NCBI GenBank assembly: GCA_004123355.1
Contig: SCHM01000001.1
Span: 12,720,193 to 12,784,192 of the forward strand
Reading direction: 5' to 3'
Source of the DNA: Amphirosellinia nigrospora
Taxonomy: Eukaryota > Ascomycota > Sordariomycetes > Xylariales > Xylariaceae
Length of the DNA: 64,000 bases
Each line of letters opens with the position of its first letter. Positions within the stretch are counted from its first letter, which is position 1. The position numbers and the translations under genes are program-made. The notes under the pieces were generated by a model that was not told the origin of the DNA, searched no databases, and saw only the letters and a program-made list of their open reading frames with translations. Positions 10,568 to 22,922 of the stretch are shown piece by piece.

Positions 10568-13500
10568 ATGGTCCGCATCATACCATCGCGCCTGAAAACC
10601 AGCCGCGCCTCGAGCCTCTACGTTCGGGAAGGGAGAACCTACCAATGCAAAAGATATTGGCTTGATCCTAAAGATCGTTGTCCTCCGGTAGGCATCTAAT
10701 CTGAATGCTATGTTGGAAGCTGGAAGCTGGCAGCCCGGCTATCCGTTTCGCTCAGCAGACCTAGTTAGCTAACTCTGTCTTACTATAGGCGAGAGATCTA
10801 GCTGCCAAAGATCGTGGGGCACCTCGGACCCTGTAAGTCGTCGTCCCGTCTCATGACACCTGATACTAGTACACGCATTCAAACTTCTTTCTTACAAGCT
10901 ACCTCTCTAATCGTTGTGCTGGCAATTAGTACCTCCAATTAAGTTGCGGCGAAACCAAGTTCACTACCCACTGCGTACCAAAGACACTCAACCCAGAATG
11001 GAACGTCATCTGCACTATTCCCATCACCTGTGTTGATAACCTGCTCCTCGACTTCCACTGCTGGGACAAGGACCGCTTCGGCAAGGACTACCTGGGCGAA
11101 TTCGACTTGGCACTGGAGGAGATATTCTCCAATGACAAGACGGAACAAGAACCAAAGTGGTATCGGTTGAAGAACAAAAAGAAAGATAAGAAGTCCAATA
11201 CTGTGTCCGGCGAGGTCCTTCTCCAATTCAACTTGTTCGACTCGGCGGACAAGGATGCACCCGATGCCAAGTGTTGGAGAAGCTAAGGGGTCTCGCATCA
11301 TCTCTACTTGAATCCGGGTCTCGGAATCCCACCCCTACATTGACGCCGATGCTGGCCCATCTACCGCATCCAAGTCAGGGATGACGACACCCCCTCCATT
11401 CTCTCGAAACGCTACCGACATCTCCCAAGACGATGAGGATGAGGACGATGAGATACTCGATGACGATGAAACACCAGAGGACGAGGACCCGAGCAAACCT
11501 GAAGCGATTGAGAAAAGGAAGCGGAAACTAAGAATCAAAGGGTTGAGACGCAAGAAGAGACAGAATCCCTATCAGTTCTCGAACGGCGGAAGTGATGTGT
11601 TGGATTGGTATTTCTTGAAATTTGCAGCATCACCGACTTGCCGCCAGAGTCTAACTTCACCAAGACTGGGTTCGACATGGACCCCTTTGTTGTGGCGTCA
11701 CTCGGCAAAAAAACGTACCGAACTAGGGTTATTCGTCACAACTTGAACCCCGTGTTCAACGAAAAAATGTTGTTCCAAGTACAGAACCACGAGCAAGCGT
11801 ACTCGTTCGCTTTTACTGTCATCGACCGCGACAAGATCTCGGGGAATGACTTTATTGCTTCCACGTCGTTTGCAATACAGGATATCATGGAAAAGAGTCC
11901 TCATGCGAATCCAGAGACCGGCCTGTATGATCTCAAGGAGCCAGCCGAGTATGTACCAATCCCAAAGTCACGGCTCGCAAGGCTGGGTTTGTCGAGGTCT
12001 ACCTCGGCCCAGAGTTTGACCAAAGAACGGCCGGCTCTGTCTAAGAATCCCAGTACAACATCGGCATTCACGCAAACTGACGGTAGCAATGAGTCCAGGC
12101 CCACTCCTACTTCCGCACCGAGTTCAAACTTGGTGCCGCCCGATCAGTTACCAACCTTGAACACAAGCCAGGAATCAGACGCGAGTGAGATGGAAGGCGG
12201 TGATTTCAACACTTTTACAATCCCGCTGAAAATGAAAAACCTAGAGAAGTGGGAAGCTAGGCATAATCCAGTTTTAACTATTCGTGCTAAATATATGCCA
12301 TATCCAGCTTTGCGGCAACAGTTCTGGAGAGCTATGCTCAAGCAATATGACACGGACGAAAGTGGCGAGATCAGCAAGGTCGAATTGACTACGATGCTGG
12401 ATACTCTAGGCTCTACGCTGCGTGAATCAACCATCGATTCATTTTTTCATAGATTCCCTCACAAGGCGGAATGGCGAAGCTGAGCTCACTATGGACGAGG
12501 CTGTCATCTGCCTGGAAGATCAACTGCAGGCAAAGAGCACACCGGCCCTCTCAGCGAGAAGGTGAAGAATATGCTCCCTGACGCCGACAAAGTCAGAAGC
12601 CTGCTCAACGTGCCCAGTCAATCCAATGGCCAAGCCTCGCCTTCTGAGGACGGCTCATTCACTCTCGCTCCGAGGAGTCCAGTGTCCAGGGCACACAGTC
12701 GGGCACATCAACAATTACAGTTCTGACCTTGATAAATCCGGCGAAGAAGGCGATGTATTAGACAAAGACGACCTCAACGTCGATCGTGGAGAAGAGCATG
12801 TTGTAGAGATTCGGGAGTGTCCTATCTGCCATCAACCACGTCTCAACAAGCGAAGGATGCCGATATTGTCACGCACATTGCCACGTGCGCCAGCCAAGAC
12901 TGGCGGCAGGTCAACTCACTCGTGATGGGGGGTTTCGTCACGGCCAGTCAAGCGCAGAGAAAATGGTATTCTAAAGTCATTACCAAAATTTCGTATGGAG
13001 GTTATAAGCTCGGGGCCAATTCGGCCAATATTCTTGTGCAAGATCGCCTCACAGGCCAGATCAATGAGGAGAGGATGAGTGTCTACGTGCGATTGGGCAT
13101 CCGTCTTCTGTATAAGGGTCTCAAGTCGAAAGACATGGAAAACGAGAGTATGATTCTTCCTCGATTTAATATTGCCCACATGCGCTAACGTCAAACAGTC
13201 CGTAAACTTCTCAAAGGCTTGAGCATCAAGCAAGGAAAGAAATACGACGATCCGGCCTCTAGATCGCAGATCGAGCCTTTTATCGCGTTCCATCAACTTG
13301 ACATGTCCGAGGTGCTCCGCCCGGTAGAAGAGTTCAAAAACTTCAACGAATTCTTCTACCGCGCGTTGAAGCCAGAAGCTCGGCCGTGTTCGGCGCCAGA
13401 CAACCCGCACGTCATCGTATCGCCGGCCGATTGCCGCTCTGTCGTCTTCAACTCGGTAGATTCGGCTACTAAGATCTGGGTCAAAGGTCGGGAGTTCTCG

Positions 13501-14168
13501 ATTAAGCGGCTCCTTGGCGATGCATACCCGAAATGCCTCGCGGTATGAGAACGGATCTCTAGGCATCTTTCGGCTCGCCCCCCAAGACTATCATCGATTC
13601 CATATCCCCGTGACGGTGTACTATGTAAGCCGAAGCTCATCGAAGGCGAGTACTACACAGTCAATCCTATGGCGATTCGATCAGCACTGGATGTCTACGG
13701 CGAGAATATACGCGTGATCTGCCCTATCGACTCGGAGCAACACGGCCGTGTAATGGTGATCTGTGTAGGCGCCATGATGGTAGGCAGTACAGTCATCACT
13801 CGGCAGGAGGGAGAGCATGTTAAGCGCGCCGAAGAGCTCGGTTACTTTAAGTTTGGCGGCAGCACTATCGTGGTTCTGTTCGAGCCAGCAAGATGGTGTA
13901 CGACGGGGACCTCGTCGACAACTCCAATAGCGCTCTAAGAGACTTTGGTAAGATGTTCATTGCTCCGCTGCAGGCCTCACGTACTAACTAAATTTCAGAT
14001 CCGGGCGGGTATGTCGGTCGGGCACTCACCACACATAGCCCACTTTACCCCAGACATGCGCAAAGATGCTTCGCAGGTGACGGAAGCTGAAAAGTGGAAG
14101 CACACCGCCGGATTCGTGGTGGGCTGGAAACTCCGGAAGAGGAGCACCTGCACAACACAGTGACCTAG
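10568..14168 (+). CDS. psd2: Phosphatidylserine decarboxylase, PSD2 type (C2-C2-EF hand-PSD)
   Basis: Converts phosphatidylserine to phosphatidylethanolamine at endomembranes. In order: start MVRIIPSRLKTSRASS; C2 domain 1 with ARDLAAKDRG, KTLNPEWNV and CWDKDRFGKDYLGEFDL; an acidic linker (SQDDEDEDDEILDDDE); C2 domain 2 with FMP-type core VVASLGKKTYRTRVIRHNLN and NPVFNEKMLFQV; EF-hand YDTDESGEISKVELTTMLD; a CPICHQPRL zinc-knuckle-like segment with THIATCA; then the PSD catalytic part from FVTASQAQRKW through KFGGSTIVVLFEPAR, where GGST is the self-cleavage site that makes the pyruvoyl group, to GMSVGHSP. Introns are visible at about 10688-10790, 10835-10929, 13149-13198 and 13939-13997. About eight one-base frame changes are needed, for example at about 10828, 13533, 13611, 13890 and 14127, mostly in short homopolymers. 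True stop is probably TAG 14166-14168 (...EEEHLHNTVT). Confidence 0.85.
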
Positions 14169-15047
14169 AAATAAGAAAATGCAATAGAAACAAGGAATCT
14201 TTCAGATGATACGATGCCTCTTACGATTCCAATCTTGTCCGTACTATATTCATAAATGCCTTGATACATGATATATATCTGTGCATCAGCACGCATGCAT
14301 GTCTATGCCTCGTCGCATAGCTAACGCGTGGGGTCAAGGGCAATTGCCACGGTGATGCGGCGTCATGAGAATTGTGAAGCTAAGATGCGCTATAGAACGG
14401 CTAGCGCTTGAGCAACCTGCACGTGGATTGATCAATTAAAGAGCGACACGTGAACGCGCCGTGGGGTTTGGCGGTGGTATGAGCAGCGCGTTGCAGGGTC
14501 ATTACAGGGTCCTTGCAGGGTCTTACAGGGTAGTGTTGGCGGTTTATACTGCAGCCAGTGTAGACTGTGGGTAGTCTCAGTGCAGTATGTGCATGCGGGA
14601 AGAAGATCCCTGCCCGAACGTGCGTGGGCATTTGTTTACTTTGGCCCCCGCATAGCAACCAACCATGCCACAGCAGGCTCTATTGACTTTTCTTCCCCAA
14701 ACATAGATATTTGTCCGATCACGCATCCAATCCACATCCTAATTGAACCGACGCTTTACAATTGATTGCAACTTGACATCACGATATTGCTATCGAACGC
14801 TATACTACTGTCTCGTCTATTCTCTGGCCATCCCGGGCGCCTGCAACGCTACTCATTGCGCCAGGTGTTTAAGGGGCAGGTTAGTTGGTTGGTCGGGCAG
14901 CCGGGAAATGCGCATCGCACCATTGTGAGCACCTGCTGGAACAGGCACACTAAGGAAGTCCCTGAAAACCGAGACTCACGACTACACCCAGCATCAACCC
15001 TAACACGAACACCTACATACATACACCAACATCAGACAGACACCAAA
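14169..15047. other. Intergenic, with a short tandem repeat
   Basis: Separates PSD2 from the Msd1/TINA-like gene. It holds four tandem copies of a CAGGGTC-x-TT(A/G) unit at 14492-14532. The last 200 bp are C/A-rich leader sequence before the ATG at 15048. Confidence 0.5.
14492..14532. repeat. Short tandem repeat, CAGGGTC unit, 4 copies
   Basis: The core CAGGGT recurs four times at 9-12 bp spacing with small variations between copies. No function is evident; it lies about 520 bp upstream of the next start codon. Confidence 0.7.
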
Positions 15048-18000
15048 ATGATCGACCCGGAAAACTTGCGTACGGCGTCGTTGTACATCAACAACCAGCT
15101 CCTGTCCCGTGGTCTGCTACGTGATGGCCAGAACATCGACTTCGCCGACCCTGAAGGCAGCTATGGCGGCCTGCAGACCACCATGGGCCACATCATCAGC
15201 GTTGTGAATGACCTCATCTTGAGACGTGACGTACGTGTCCTATTGCATATGTCATGATTGGAAATGTTTCGGAATACAAGGCTAACAGGAGTTGCTCTCC
15301 TATAGCGTGATGCGGAACACCGTGAATCACTATCTTCTACCCTGCGCATCCTGCGCGCCGATTACCAGCGACAGACCACCGAGTTCGGTCGTCAGGCAGA
15401 GAGGCTGAGCGACACACAACGGCGAGTCGATACCGCCGATGCCACCGAGCGTGCCCTACGCACCCAGTTGAAGACGGCCGAGCAGGGAATCTACAAGCTC
15501 AAGGAAGAGATGGCCAAGATGAAGTCCCTCGTCGCCCAGACACGCAGTGCCTGCGCCAACGAGGTGCGGAAACGTGATCGCCATATCGATAGCCTGAAGA
15601 AGGCCGTCGCCGACGCCGGCCGTGTGCGAGGCGGCGCCAAGAACCGAGACATCATCACCATCAGTGTCACTGGCAATGACGGCAGCGGCGGAGACGATGG
15701 CCTGGGCATGCCCGTCGGCGCGACCGAGGATGAAGGGTATGCTCTCAACATGGAGACGAACGGGTTCCTCACTGAGCTGGCGAAGGGCTTGAGTGAGGAG
15801 AATGAGGGCTTGCTCGCACTCGTCCGACGTACGGTCGACGGTCTGCGTGAGATGGGCGGGCTGGATCGAGATCCAGGTTTCAGTCACAACCAGGGCCATA
15901 ACACCAATGTTCATAGCGATCTCGCCACACGGCCTCCCCAGAAATCAGCTGAGGAGCTTGCCACCGAGCTTGAAGCTATTGTTGAGCATCTCCGGTCCAT
16001 CCTCACCAATCCTTCCTTTGTCCCTATTGAGGAAGTCGAAGTTCGTGATGAGGCTATCACCCGCCTACGGGCCGGTCTAGAAACCATGGAGGCCCGGTGG
16101 AAGGACGCCGTACACATGATCGATGGCTGGCGCAGACGGATGGTCTCGGCGGTAAATCAGTTGATATGGAGGACTTACAGATGAGTTTACGGCTTAGCCC
16201 TGTGCGCGTCGGCAGTGTCGAGGAGACCGCCAATGTAGAACCTATAAGGTTGAGATTATCATGCGTCCAGGAGGAGGAAGACGAAGAGGAGGATGCCGCT
16301 CAATCCCAACAATACCAAGAGGAACAACCGGAACTACGACGTCTTGGATCAAGAAGCCACGAATCGCTGCGCCTAATAATACCTGTTGCCTGCGACAACG
16401 ATGCGGAAGCGCCCAATGACGATGAAGACGATGACGACTCAGATTCCGAATCGAGCATCTTCCAAGACGACGACATTGACATTGACGATCTGGATGTGGA
16501 AGAGCCTAACGTGCAGATCCTCCAAAGTTCGATAGCTTCCGACTCGGTCGAGTCATCTCCACTACCGGAAGCCCCTCAGATCAGTCCTCTCAAAGACTCG
16601 TACTCTTCCGGAAATAGGGGCGCGTGCGCTACTACACATAATAATTTGCCATACCACAAGACACATGGAGATTTTAATACTATCGTCGAGGAGAACACTA
16701 GGGATCTCGTGGTTCCTACATTGGCTCCTACGTCACAGCCGACATCCCCAGCCAAACGAAATTGATGAAGTCCCCGCGACCGCAGGTCAGCGACGAGGAC
16801 GACGCGCTGTCGACCTATACTGCCTCGTACGATAGTCCCTTATTTGGCAAATCGGGCGAGAGAATCTCACGGGATCGGAAATTGTTCTCGAAACAACCGC
16901 TGGTTCAAAACACCACTACCGACCAACGTGTTAGGAACACCGCTGCCATTGCGCGAAACCGAGGTGATAAGAACCCACACGCCACAGCAACCTGTCGTGC
17001 GGACTAGATCTACGCGGTCTAGCGGGAGGAAGTCGGGTGACGCCCCTTCTTCGCCGGTGGCTGGTCATATCGCGCGACGAACGGCTATTGATACCATTAC
17101 TACTGCCGCTACTTCGGTGTCCGCGGCTACTACTACATCTACTGCCGCTCCTGTCACGATATCTACTCCGACCCGTCTTCGGCTCCTACCTCGACCAAGA
17201 GAACAACCAGAAGCCAGCAGAAACAAGCCGCGGCGGAGAGCGCAAAGCGGAACATATCCGCGCAATCCTCTTCATCTACCGTGTCATCGGGTCCTAAGCA
17301 AGACAATACCAACGGGCGCTCGCCAACTCGTCAACCGCCTACTTCTACTTCCAAGGCTTCGTCAAATCCGAAGCGAGACAATAGTACGGGCCGGTCACCA
17401 ACCCGCCGACCACCCCTTCCACTTCCGCATCATCAAATTCGAAGCGAGATAATAGTGCTGGGCGCTCCCCGGCTCGGCAAGCACCTGCTTCTACCTCCAG
17501 CTCTTCTCCGACTTCATCCCGCCTACCACGACGACCCCACGCACAACAGCAGCAAGCTCCTCTAAACATGGCAACCATCGCGGCGAAACTAGCTGCCTCG
17601 GAACGTGAGGCGGATGCTGCCCGTGTGAGGGCTAAGCTGAGGGCTGTCAGACGACGGGGCAGAAGAAGCGGGGGACGTATCCGAAAGACCAGGGACAGGA
17701 AGAGGAACAAGAACAGGTGCAAAACAAGAAGAACAGGAGGAAATAAAGAACGGCGAGAAGAATGAAGCGGCGGAAGACGTCGATCCTATTAAGCGGGATC
17801 TAGCGCAAAGTCCCGTGAAAGACCAGAGCCCGGCGAAAAGCCCCGTCAAGAGAGGCCCCAGACGCCGTTGGAGCCGCGGCGACGTCGCCAACGATGAGGT
17901 CGACGAGCTTTCGCTCGGTTGTGAGGCCGCGGATATTAGTGTCGATCGCGGCCGCGCTGGTACACCCCGTATAAGGGATATCATCAATATCTATGAGAAT

Positions 18001-18180
18001 GGGAACGGCGATGGAAAAGAGGACCCGAATTCCCTACAGATCACGAAGCGCAACAAGCGCGCCCCACGGACGGGGGCCATGAGCAAGGCGGCTTCCAGAC
18101 GACGAAGTACCCTGTCGCCGTGGGAACTGCAGGGTTTAATCACGGGGAATGTCGGCGGGGTGGAGAGTCCAGCGCGGTGA
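15048..18180 (+). CDS. Msd1/TINA (SSX2IP/ADIP-family) spindle-pole protein
   Basis: Members of this family anchor microtubule minus ends at the spindle pole body; Aspergillus TINA binds the NIMA kinase and fission yeast Msd1 recruits gamma-tubulin complex. The N-terminus MIDPENLRTASLYINNQLLS and the block GLQTTMGHIISVVNDLILRR match the ADIP domain. An intron (15231-15305) splits it. Exon 2 continues RDAEHRESLSSTLRILRADY and about 130 residues of coiled coil, then FLTELAKGLSEENEGLLALV, SILTNPSFVPIEEVEVRDEA and VHMIDGWRRRMV. From 16148 the frame changes (GG, expected GGG) to SVDMEDLQMSLRLSP, followed by a long acidic, low-complexity, Ser/Pro-rich tail spanning several frame switches up to a conserved-looking end, STLSPWELQGLITGNVGG, with TGA at 18178-18180. 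The tail has (S/T)P sites suited to cell-cycle kinases. The family call rests on the first 350 residues. Confidence 0.75.
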
Positions 18181-18483
18181 TTACGCTGAAGGGTGCCCAG
18201 GTGGCGCTGAGGTGACTACAAGGTCGTCTCGAAATTCGGTCGTTTAGAAATGTCACGGTTTCTTTTGTTTCGGGCTCATCGAGCCGGTGTCTTCAAAGAT
18301 GGTCGGTCAAATGGTCCCATTGGTTGAATGGCAAAAATTCGGGGTGTTGGCATCGCATTCATTTTCTATCATGCATCTCATCTCACAGCATCTCACTCTC
18401 ACTCTCAAAAACCCTTTTCTCTGTATCAGTCTCTCGTTTACTATACATGGGTCGGAGTTGGTGGGAAGACCCATCCATAATCG

Positions 18484-18605
18484 CGGTGGCGGTGGTGGCG
18501 GCGGCGGCAGCGGCGGCGGCGGTTTCCTCGGTTTTGCGGTTACTTACACTTACTTACTTACTTGCAGGCAGGCAGGCAGGCATCATCATCATCATCACCA
18601 TCATT
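18484..18605. repeat. Compound microsatellite cluster
   Basis: Four simple repeats follow one another: a GGC/GGT run (about 18484-18523), TTAC units (about 18539-18563), GGCA units (about 18566-18582) and CAT units (about 18581-18605). It lies in the 3' flank of the Msd1/TINA-like gene. Frames through it encode only poly-Gly or poly-His-like strings and are not genes. Confidence 0.9.
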
Positions 18606-19407
18606 CATACATTCTATGTATATGTATAACTCACATATACGAGTTGAGCGTCGGGCCGGCTCCTCCTCGTGTATATGTACATATCTACATAATGACACTA
18701 CTCCTTTTTTTTCTTTTTGTTATACTTGAGCAAACAAACGCTCACGGGTTTAATGAGCTGTTGAGCATTTAGACCACCCGTTGCATACTATAGGATAGGA
18801 GATCCATCCATACTACATACCCAGGTAGATACGACTTACCATACCTTACATACCATAATCACACGCTATCTATGCGTATTTCAAACCAATCATTACGAAT
18901 TCTTTTACTGTGCCGTGATTACAGACTTTCTACAAGTGAGACGAAACAATTAAGCACGGATAAGTGTTGAGAATCGCAAATGCGGCTTGTCTTTTCGCCG
19001 TGTGGCATTCGTTATTTTGGGTATCTGGAACTAAAACTAACTGCCTCCAATTCGAAATGCAAGTAAAACTACGTGATCTATCAAACCACCAACCCAACCC
19101 CTTGTGCGTCACCCGTCTAATGAACAGGCCAAGTTCGTTAAGAGATCTATCTTATCTGCTACTCGTTTGATGCCTTTTCGTAGTCTTTCCGTCCCAGTTT
19201 CTACCTCCCATGACTGGGTTACGACCATGTAGGGCTTTTTCGTATTCGTTGATTGATAGTGGGACGGGGGCTCGTAGTAGGCTGTTACGTCATGAAGGTG
19301 CTGGGGAATAAGGCTCAAGACCAGCTTTCTCTGAGCCTTTTCGCCTCCCCATGAATTTACAAAATGTAACGAACAAGTACCCGAGCGCCAGTTTATAGTT
19401 CTGGCAG
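18606..19407. other. Intergenic between convergent genes
   Basis: Converging 3' flanks of the Msd1/TINA-like (+) and F-box (-) genes. AT-rich with no supported gene. Confidence 0.5.
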
Positions 19408-21650
19408 CTAATAAAACTCCTTATACTTTTCGTCAGGTAAGTATATCGGCGACTTGAGAATGTAGTCGCCCTCGATGACGCGCGCCCCGTGGTTCTTGAG
19501 CGCCCATTCCCGGACCTCGGTCCGCTTGTGGTACTCGCCGCGGTGGTAAATGATCTTGACGCCCCCTCGCACGGCCCTGGCCAATGCCGCGTTGCTGAAC
19601 GGTTCCTGTGCGATGTCCAGGCCCTCGAGGTTAGGGAAGCGGTCGAGGAGGTCGGAGAGGGCCTCGTCGATCGCGAACGGGTCCGTGCCAAACTCGAGAG
19701 AGAAGCCCTTGAGGCTAAGGAATTTGAGGTGCGGGCTCTTGAGCCAGTAAGGGTGCGGTTTGGGAAACATCATGCCCAACTCCTTTAGCGCGCCCGATTC
19801 GAGACTAGGCCGCACCCACCTCTGCAGATACCCGGCCAGGCGTCACGGCTTGGCACCCGGTCGCGAAGGGTGAATTTTCGGAGATTCTTGGGCTCCGGAT
19901 ACGCGTCGGGGTTCTGCAGGAATGGGCCTGATAGGAAGGAAAATATGTGGTCGCAGTGCATGAGATGCAGCTCCTCGATCTCGGAAGGTAACGGGAACGG
20001 CGCGTCGGCTAGCCGCTGCCATGACCTCCTGGCCACGAACAGCCTCTTTAAGTAAGGCCAGGGGTTATCTGGGTGTTCGTGATCCTCCCGGAACGTGACA
20101 TATGCGCCCTCTAGCCACACCTCCTCCACGTTTGGGGACACCGACATGAACGATGACTACCCGCATGAGTGAGTAGGCAAACCCCAGCTTCAGGATAGGA
20201 ATCAACTCACGATGTTGAAGACCGCCTTCTCCTTGTATGGAGGGCCGCCAAGACGGAGGGTCCGAAGACGCTGCAGCACCGGCCAGACCGCCACCTCGGT
20301 GCTTCCAAATCGTTTTGTCAGTCGACTGGGGAAATTCAGAATGGTTAGCTCTTGGAGTGTGGCGGCCGACGAGGTGACGATCTTGTGCACGAATTCTTCC
20401 AGAAACGGCGTGTAGAATCCAAGATAGAGGCTAGTTAGTTGGGGTAGACACAGGTTGATCGGATGACTGATGAGAGACAGGTCCGATATCTCTCTCGATC
20501 CCTGTAGCTCGAACCTTTTCAGACCCCGACAAGTCGCAATCCACCGAAACACATTTTCGTCTATGCAGAATTGGCGACAGTTTTCGATACGGAGTTCGGT
20601 CACCCGCGACCCGCATAGGCTGCTATTCTGGAGAAGGGCTGGACGGACGCGGATGGTCTTGGTACAGCGGTCGAAATGCTGTATACGCCATAGTGACTGA
20701 ATTGTGGCGTCTTTCGTAGTGAGCAACATTTTCCAACTCTTTGAAACTCTCAGGCACCGGCTATATTTTCATCGTTAGTAAGTCATGTATTCGTCGATGA
20801 AGGGTAAGTTTACCACAACGATCGAAAATCCAAGTACTTGAAAATCATGGCGATCAGTTCTAGGGGCATAACTGGCAGGGGGTCCGTAGCGACGGCGGAG
20901 TACCTGATCTTGTCCCTCATTTGACGTAGAGTCTGGAGTGTGGGTTAACAGCTGTTCATGTCTCACGCTCCGCGGCAGTACTTACAGAGAGAAGTGGGTG
21001 GGAAAAGTTCTTCTTGCTCACTAACTCGATACCTTGTTGGTAAGTCTGGAACGCCTGGCGATATGCGCGCTTCAGTCGTAGAAGCCTCCCAAGGCGAAGA
21101 AAGCCCTTCGATATACATGGTCAGGGACATGTGTGGTGTTCGATAATTTATCCTAGCCAGGACGAAGCATAGCATACCTTGGGTTCCCGTGGCGCCAGAT
21201 TGATCATTGCTTCGGCAATGACGATGGCGGTGTCCAAGATGCTCTTAGCCTCATGTACAGCCGCCAACCCATCCAGAGCATCGATATGGCCTACATTTTT
21301 ACAGCGAACGTCGGACTTGGCAGAGCAGATACACTTCTTTCTCAGCTCAGCCTCGACGGCGCCGTTTGCAAACGCGGGTAGAAGAGATTTGCAACAACAT
21401 GGTGATGTCCTGGCCTGCACACCACAGGCGCACGAGTTTGCGATCTATAGTTCAATGTCAGTGGATCGATTATTAATACACAATGAATAGATGATGAAGA
21501 TGATGAGATAGTTGTTAAGATACATTGTTTGCAAGAAGAGCTTACCTGCTTGAAGATGGCTGCTGCTTTAGGATATTGTTTTTCGTTGTAATAGGTCTTT
21601 GCTCTTGCCAGATTGTTAGTAGATGCATCGAGATCTGTATTTGATGCCAT
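19408..21650 (-). CDS. TPR/F-box/LRR protein (Dia2/Pof3-like)
   Basis: Likely substrate receptor of an SCF ubiquitin ligase. Exon 1 (from ATG 21650) begins MASNTDLDASTNNLARAKTY and contains a TPR-like helix pair (YNEKQYPKAAAIFKQ). Exon 2 adds a Cys-rich insert (CACGVQARTSPCCCKSLLP, CICSAKSDVRC) and ILDTAIVIAEAMINLAPREP. Exon 3, GFLRLGRLLRLKRAYRQAFQ, completes the TPR. Exon 4 carries the F-box, DPLPVMPLELIAMIFKYLDF, then after a further intron RCLRVSKSWKMLL. Leucine-rich segments follow (LPQLTSLYLGFY, LQRLRTLRLGGPP, LKFLSLKGFSLEFG, FPNLEGLDIA). Introns have good ends and an ACTAAC branch point (about 20742-20792). One frame change near 19839 (CC, expected CCC on the coding strand) separates DRVPSRDA from LAGYLQRWVRPSLE. 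The TPR-then-F-box-then-LRR order is that of yeast Dia2 and fission yeast Pof3; orthology itself is inferred. Confidence 0.75.
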
Positions 21651-22922
21651 GGCGAATGATGGCGCGTAATGGTGTTGATGTTGGGAAAGGTTGGCCCAGA
21701 ACTTGGCTTAATATTAGCAAATTGCCGGTAGCTAGACATACAGTACATGGCACTGTATGAGCGCTGGAGTCTCACTGAGGTGTGGGGCATTACAGGGGGC
21801 ATTATACACTATGCCAATGCCTCTGTGCCTGACACCCAAGCAGCACACACACAAACACAAGTAATTCTTTCTCATCGATGTCAGTGGTGAGTCTCATGAC
21901 GGCTTGTGAGAGCCTCAGCCCATAAATATGTTGTACAGCATACACAATTGCTTGGTTTGTATCCGCGGCTCAAAACTTCAAGTTGTACTCAGAAAATTTG
22001 CCCATCATTCCGTTCTGTTTTTGGTGCAGCTGTACAACTAGCAGGAATGTTTCTGCAATTTCAATTGCCATCAGTGAGCACGGGGATAATATCACCTCGC
22101 ACTAATCGAGCATCCTCAACGCAAACTCCAGACCGCAACTTAATAGAATGCTCAAGAATTGTTATCTCATGAGCCTAGCCCTTCAAGTCCATATCCGCCA
22201 TCACGGTTGTACCGTGTCACGTTGATGCCCCAGAGAAGGCAATCTACTCGTCCGGCGCCCCTTGTACGCTACACATAGTTGTCGTGGCCTTCGGACAGGT
22301 GCCTTCTACTTGCTTTTTAGAGACATCTCACCGGGGAGGGGAGCGTGTTTGAGCTGACGTAAAGAGGCCATGGAGCACACTATCGGATTTGGCCGACTCA
22401 ATCTTACCCAACCTCACGACCAAACAGCGTCCACACTATTGATAGTCCGCACCCTGAAATATATGCCAGATCCCAGCCTCTCCTACGTCTCGTCGTCTAT
22501 ACACCTGCCCAATTCACATGTCTTCAAGGAGAACGTCTTTGGGGTATGTATGCATGATACGCATCGACAGATAAGGACCCATGCTGATTATATGCACTTC
22601 CCCCACACCTCGATACTCTCCCAGCACGATCATAGCGATGCTTACCGTTGATGTGCCATGCAAGATACGGTATATATCCTTGATTCTAGCAACTGTATGG
22701 CTCTTGATTGGCCTGATGGGACGACCTTATCTGCGAAGGGACGTTTAGAATAGCCTATCTTGCAACCGTACGCTCGCACAAATGTATGGATATACTGGTA
22801 TGTATATAGATCAACTGTCCCGGACTCGACAGCCTTCAAATATTATGATGATGAAACATCACGTATGTCACTAGACCTGAAGAAACTCGCACACAATATC
22901 GCAAGAGCCCGACGGTATAAAA
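21651..22922. other. Divergent intergenic region
   Basis: Shared upstream region of the F-box gene (-) and the MFS transporter (+). Short overlapping frames only, and nothing recognisable. A TATAAAA touches the proposed MFS start codon, so either the true start lies further in or the box is fortuitous. Confidence 0.45.

Noticed and set aside
12916-13566. Long - strand frame (216 codons) across PSD2
   Set aside because: Antisense of the conserved decarboxylase sequence; no recognisable domain.
15048-18180. RIP (repeat-induced point mutation) as cause of broken genes
   Set aside because: RIP makes C-to-T substitutions in duplicated DNA; most damage here is one-base length changes in single-copy-looking genes, and no strong TA enrichment is seen in them.
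18287-18772. 161-codon + frame with poly-Gly and poly-His
   Set aside because: Runs through simple repeats downstream of the Msd1/TINA-like gene; composition is purely repeat-driven.
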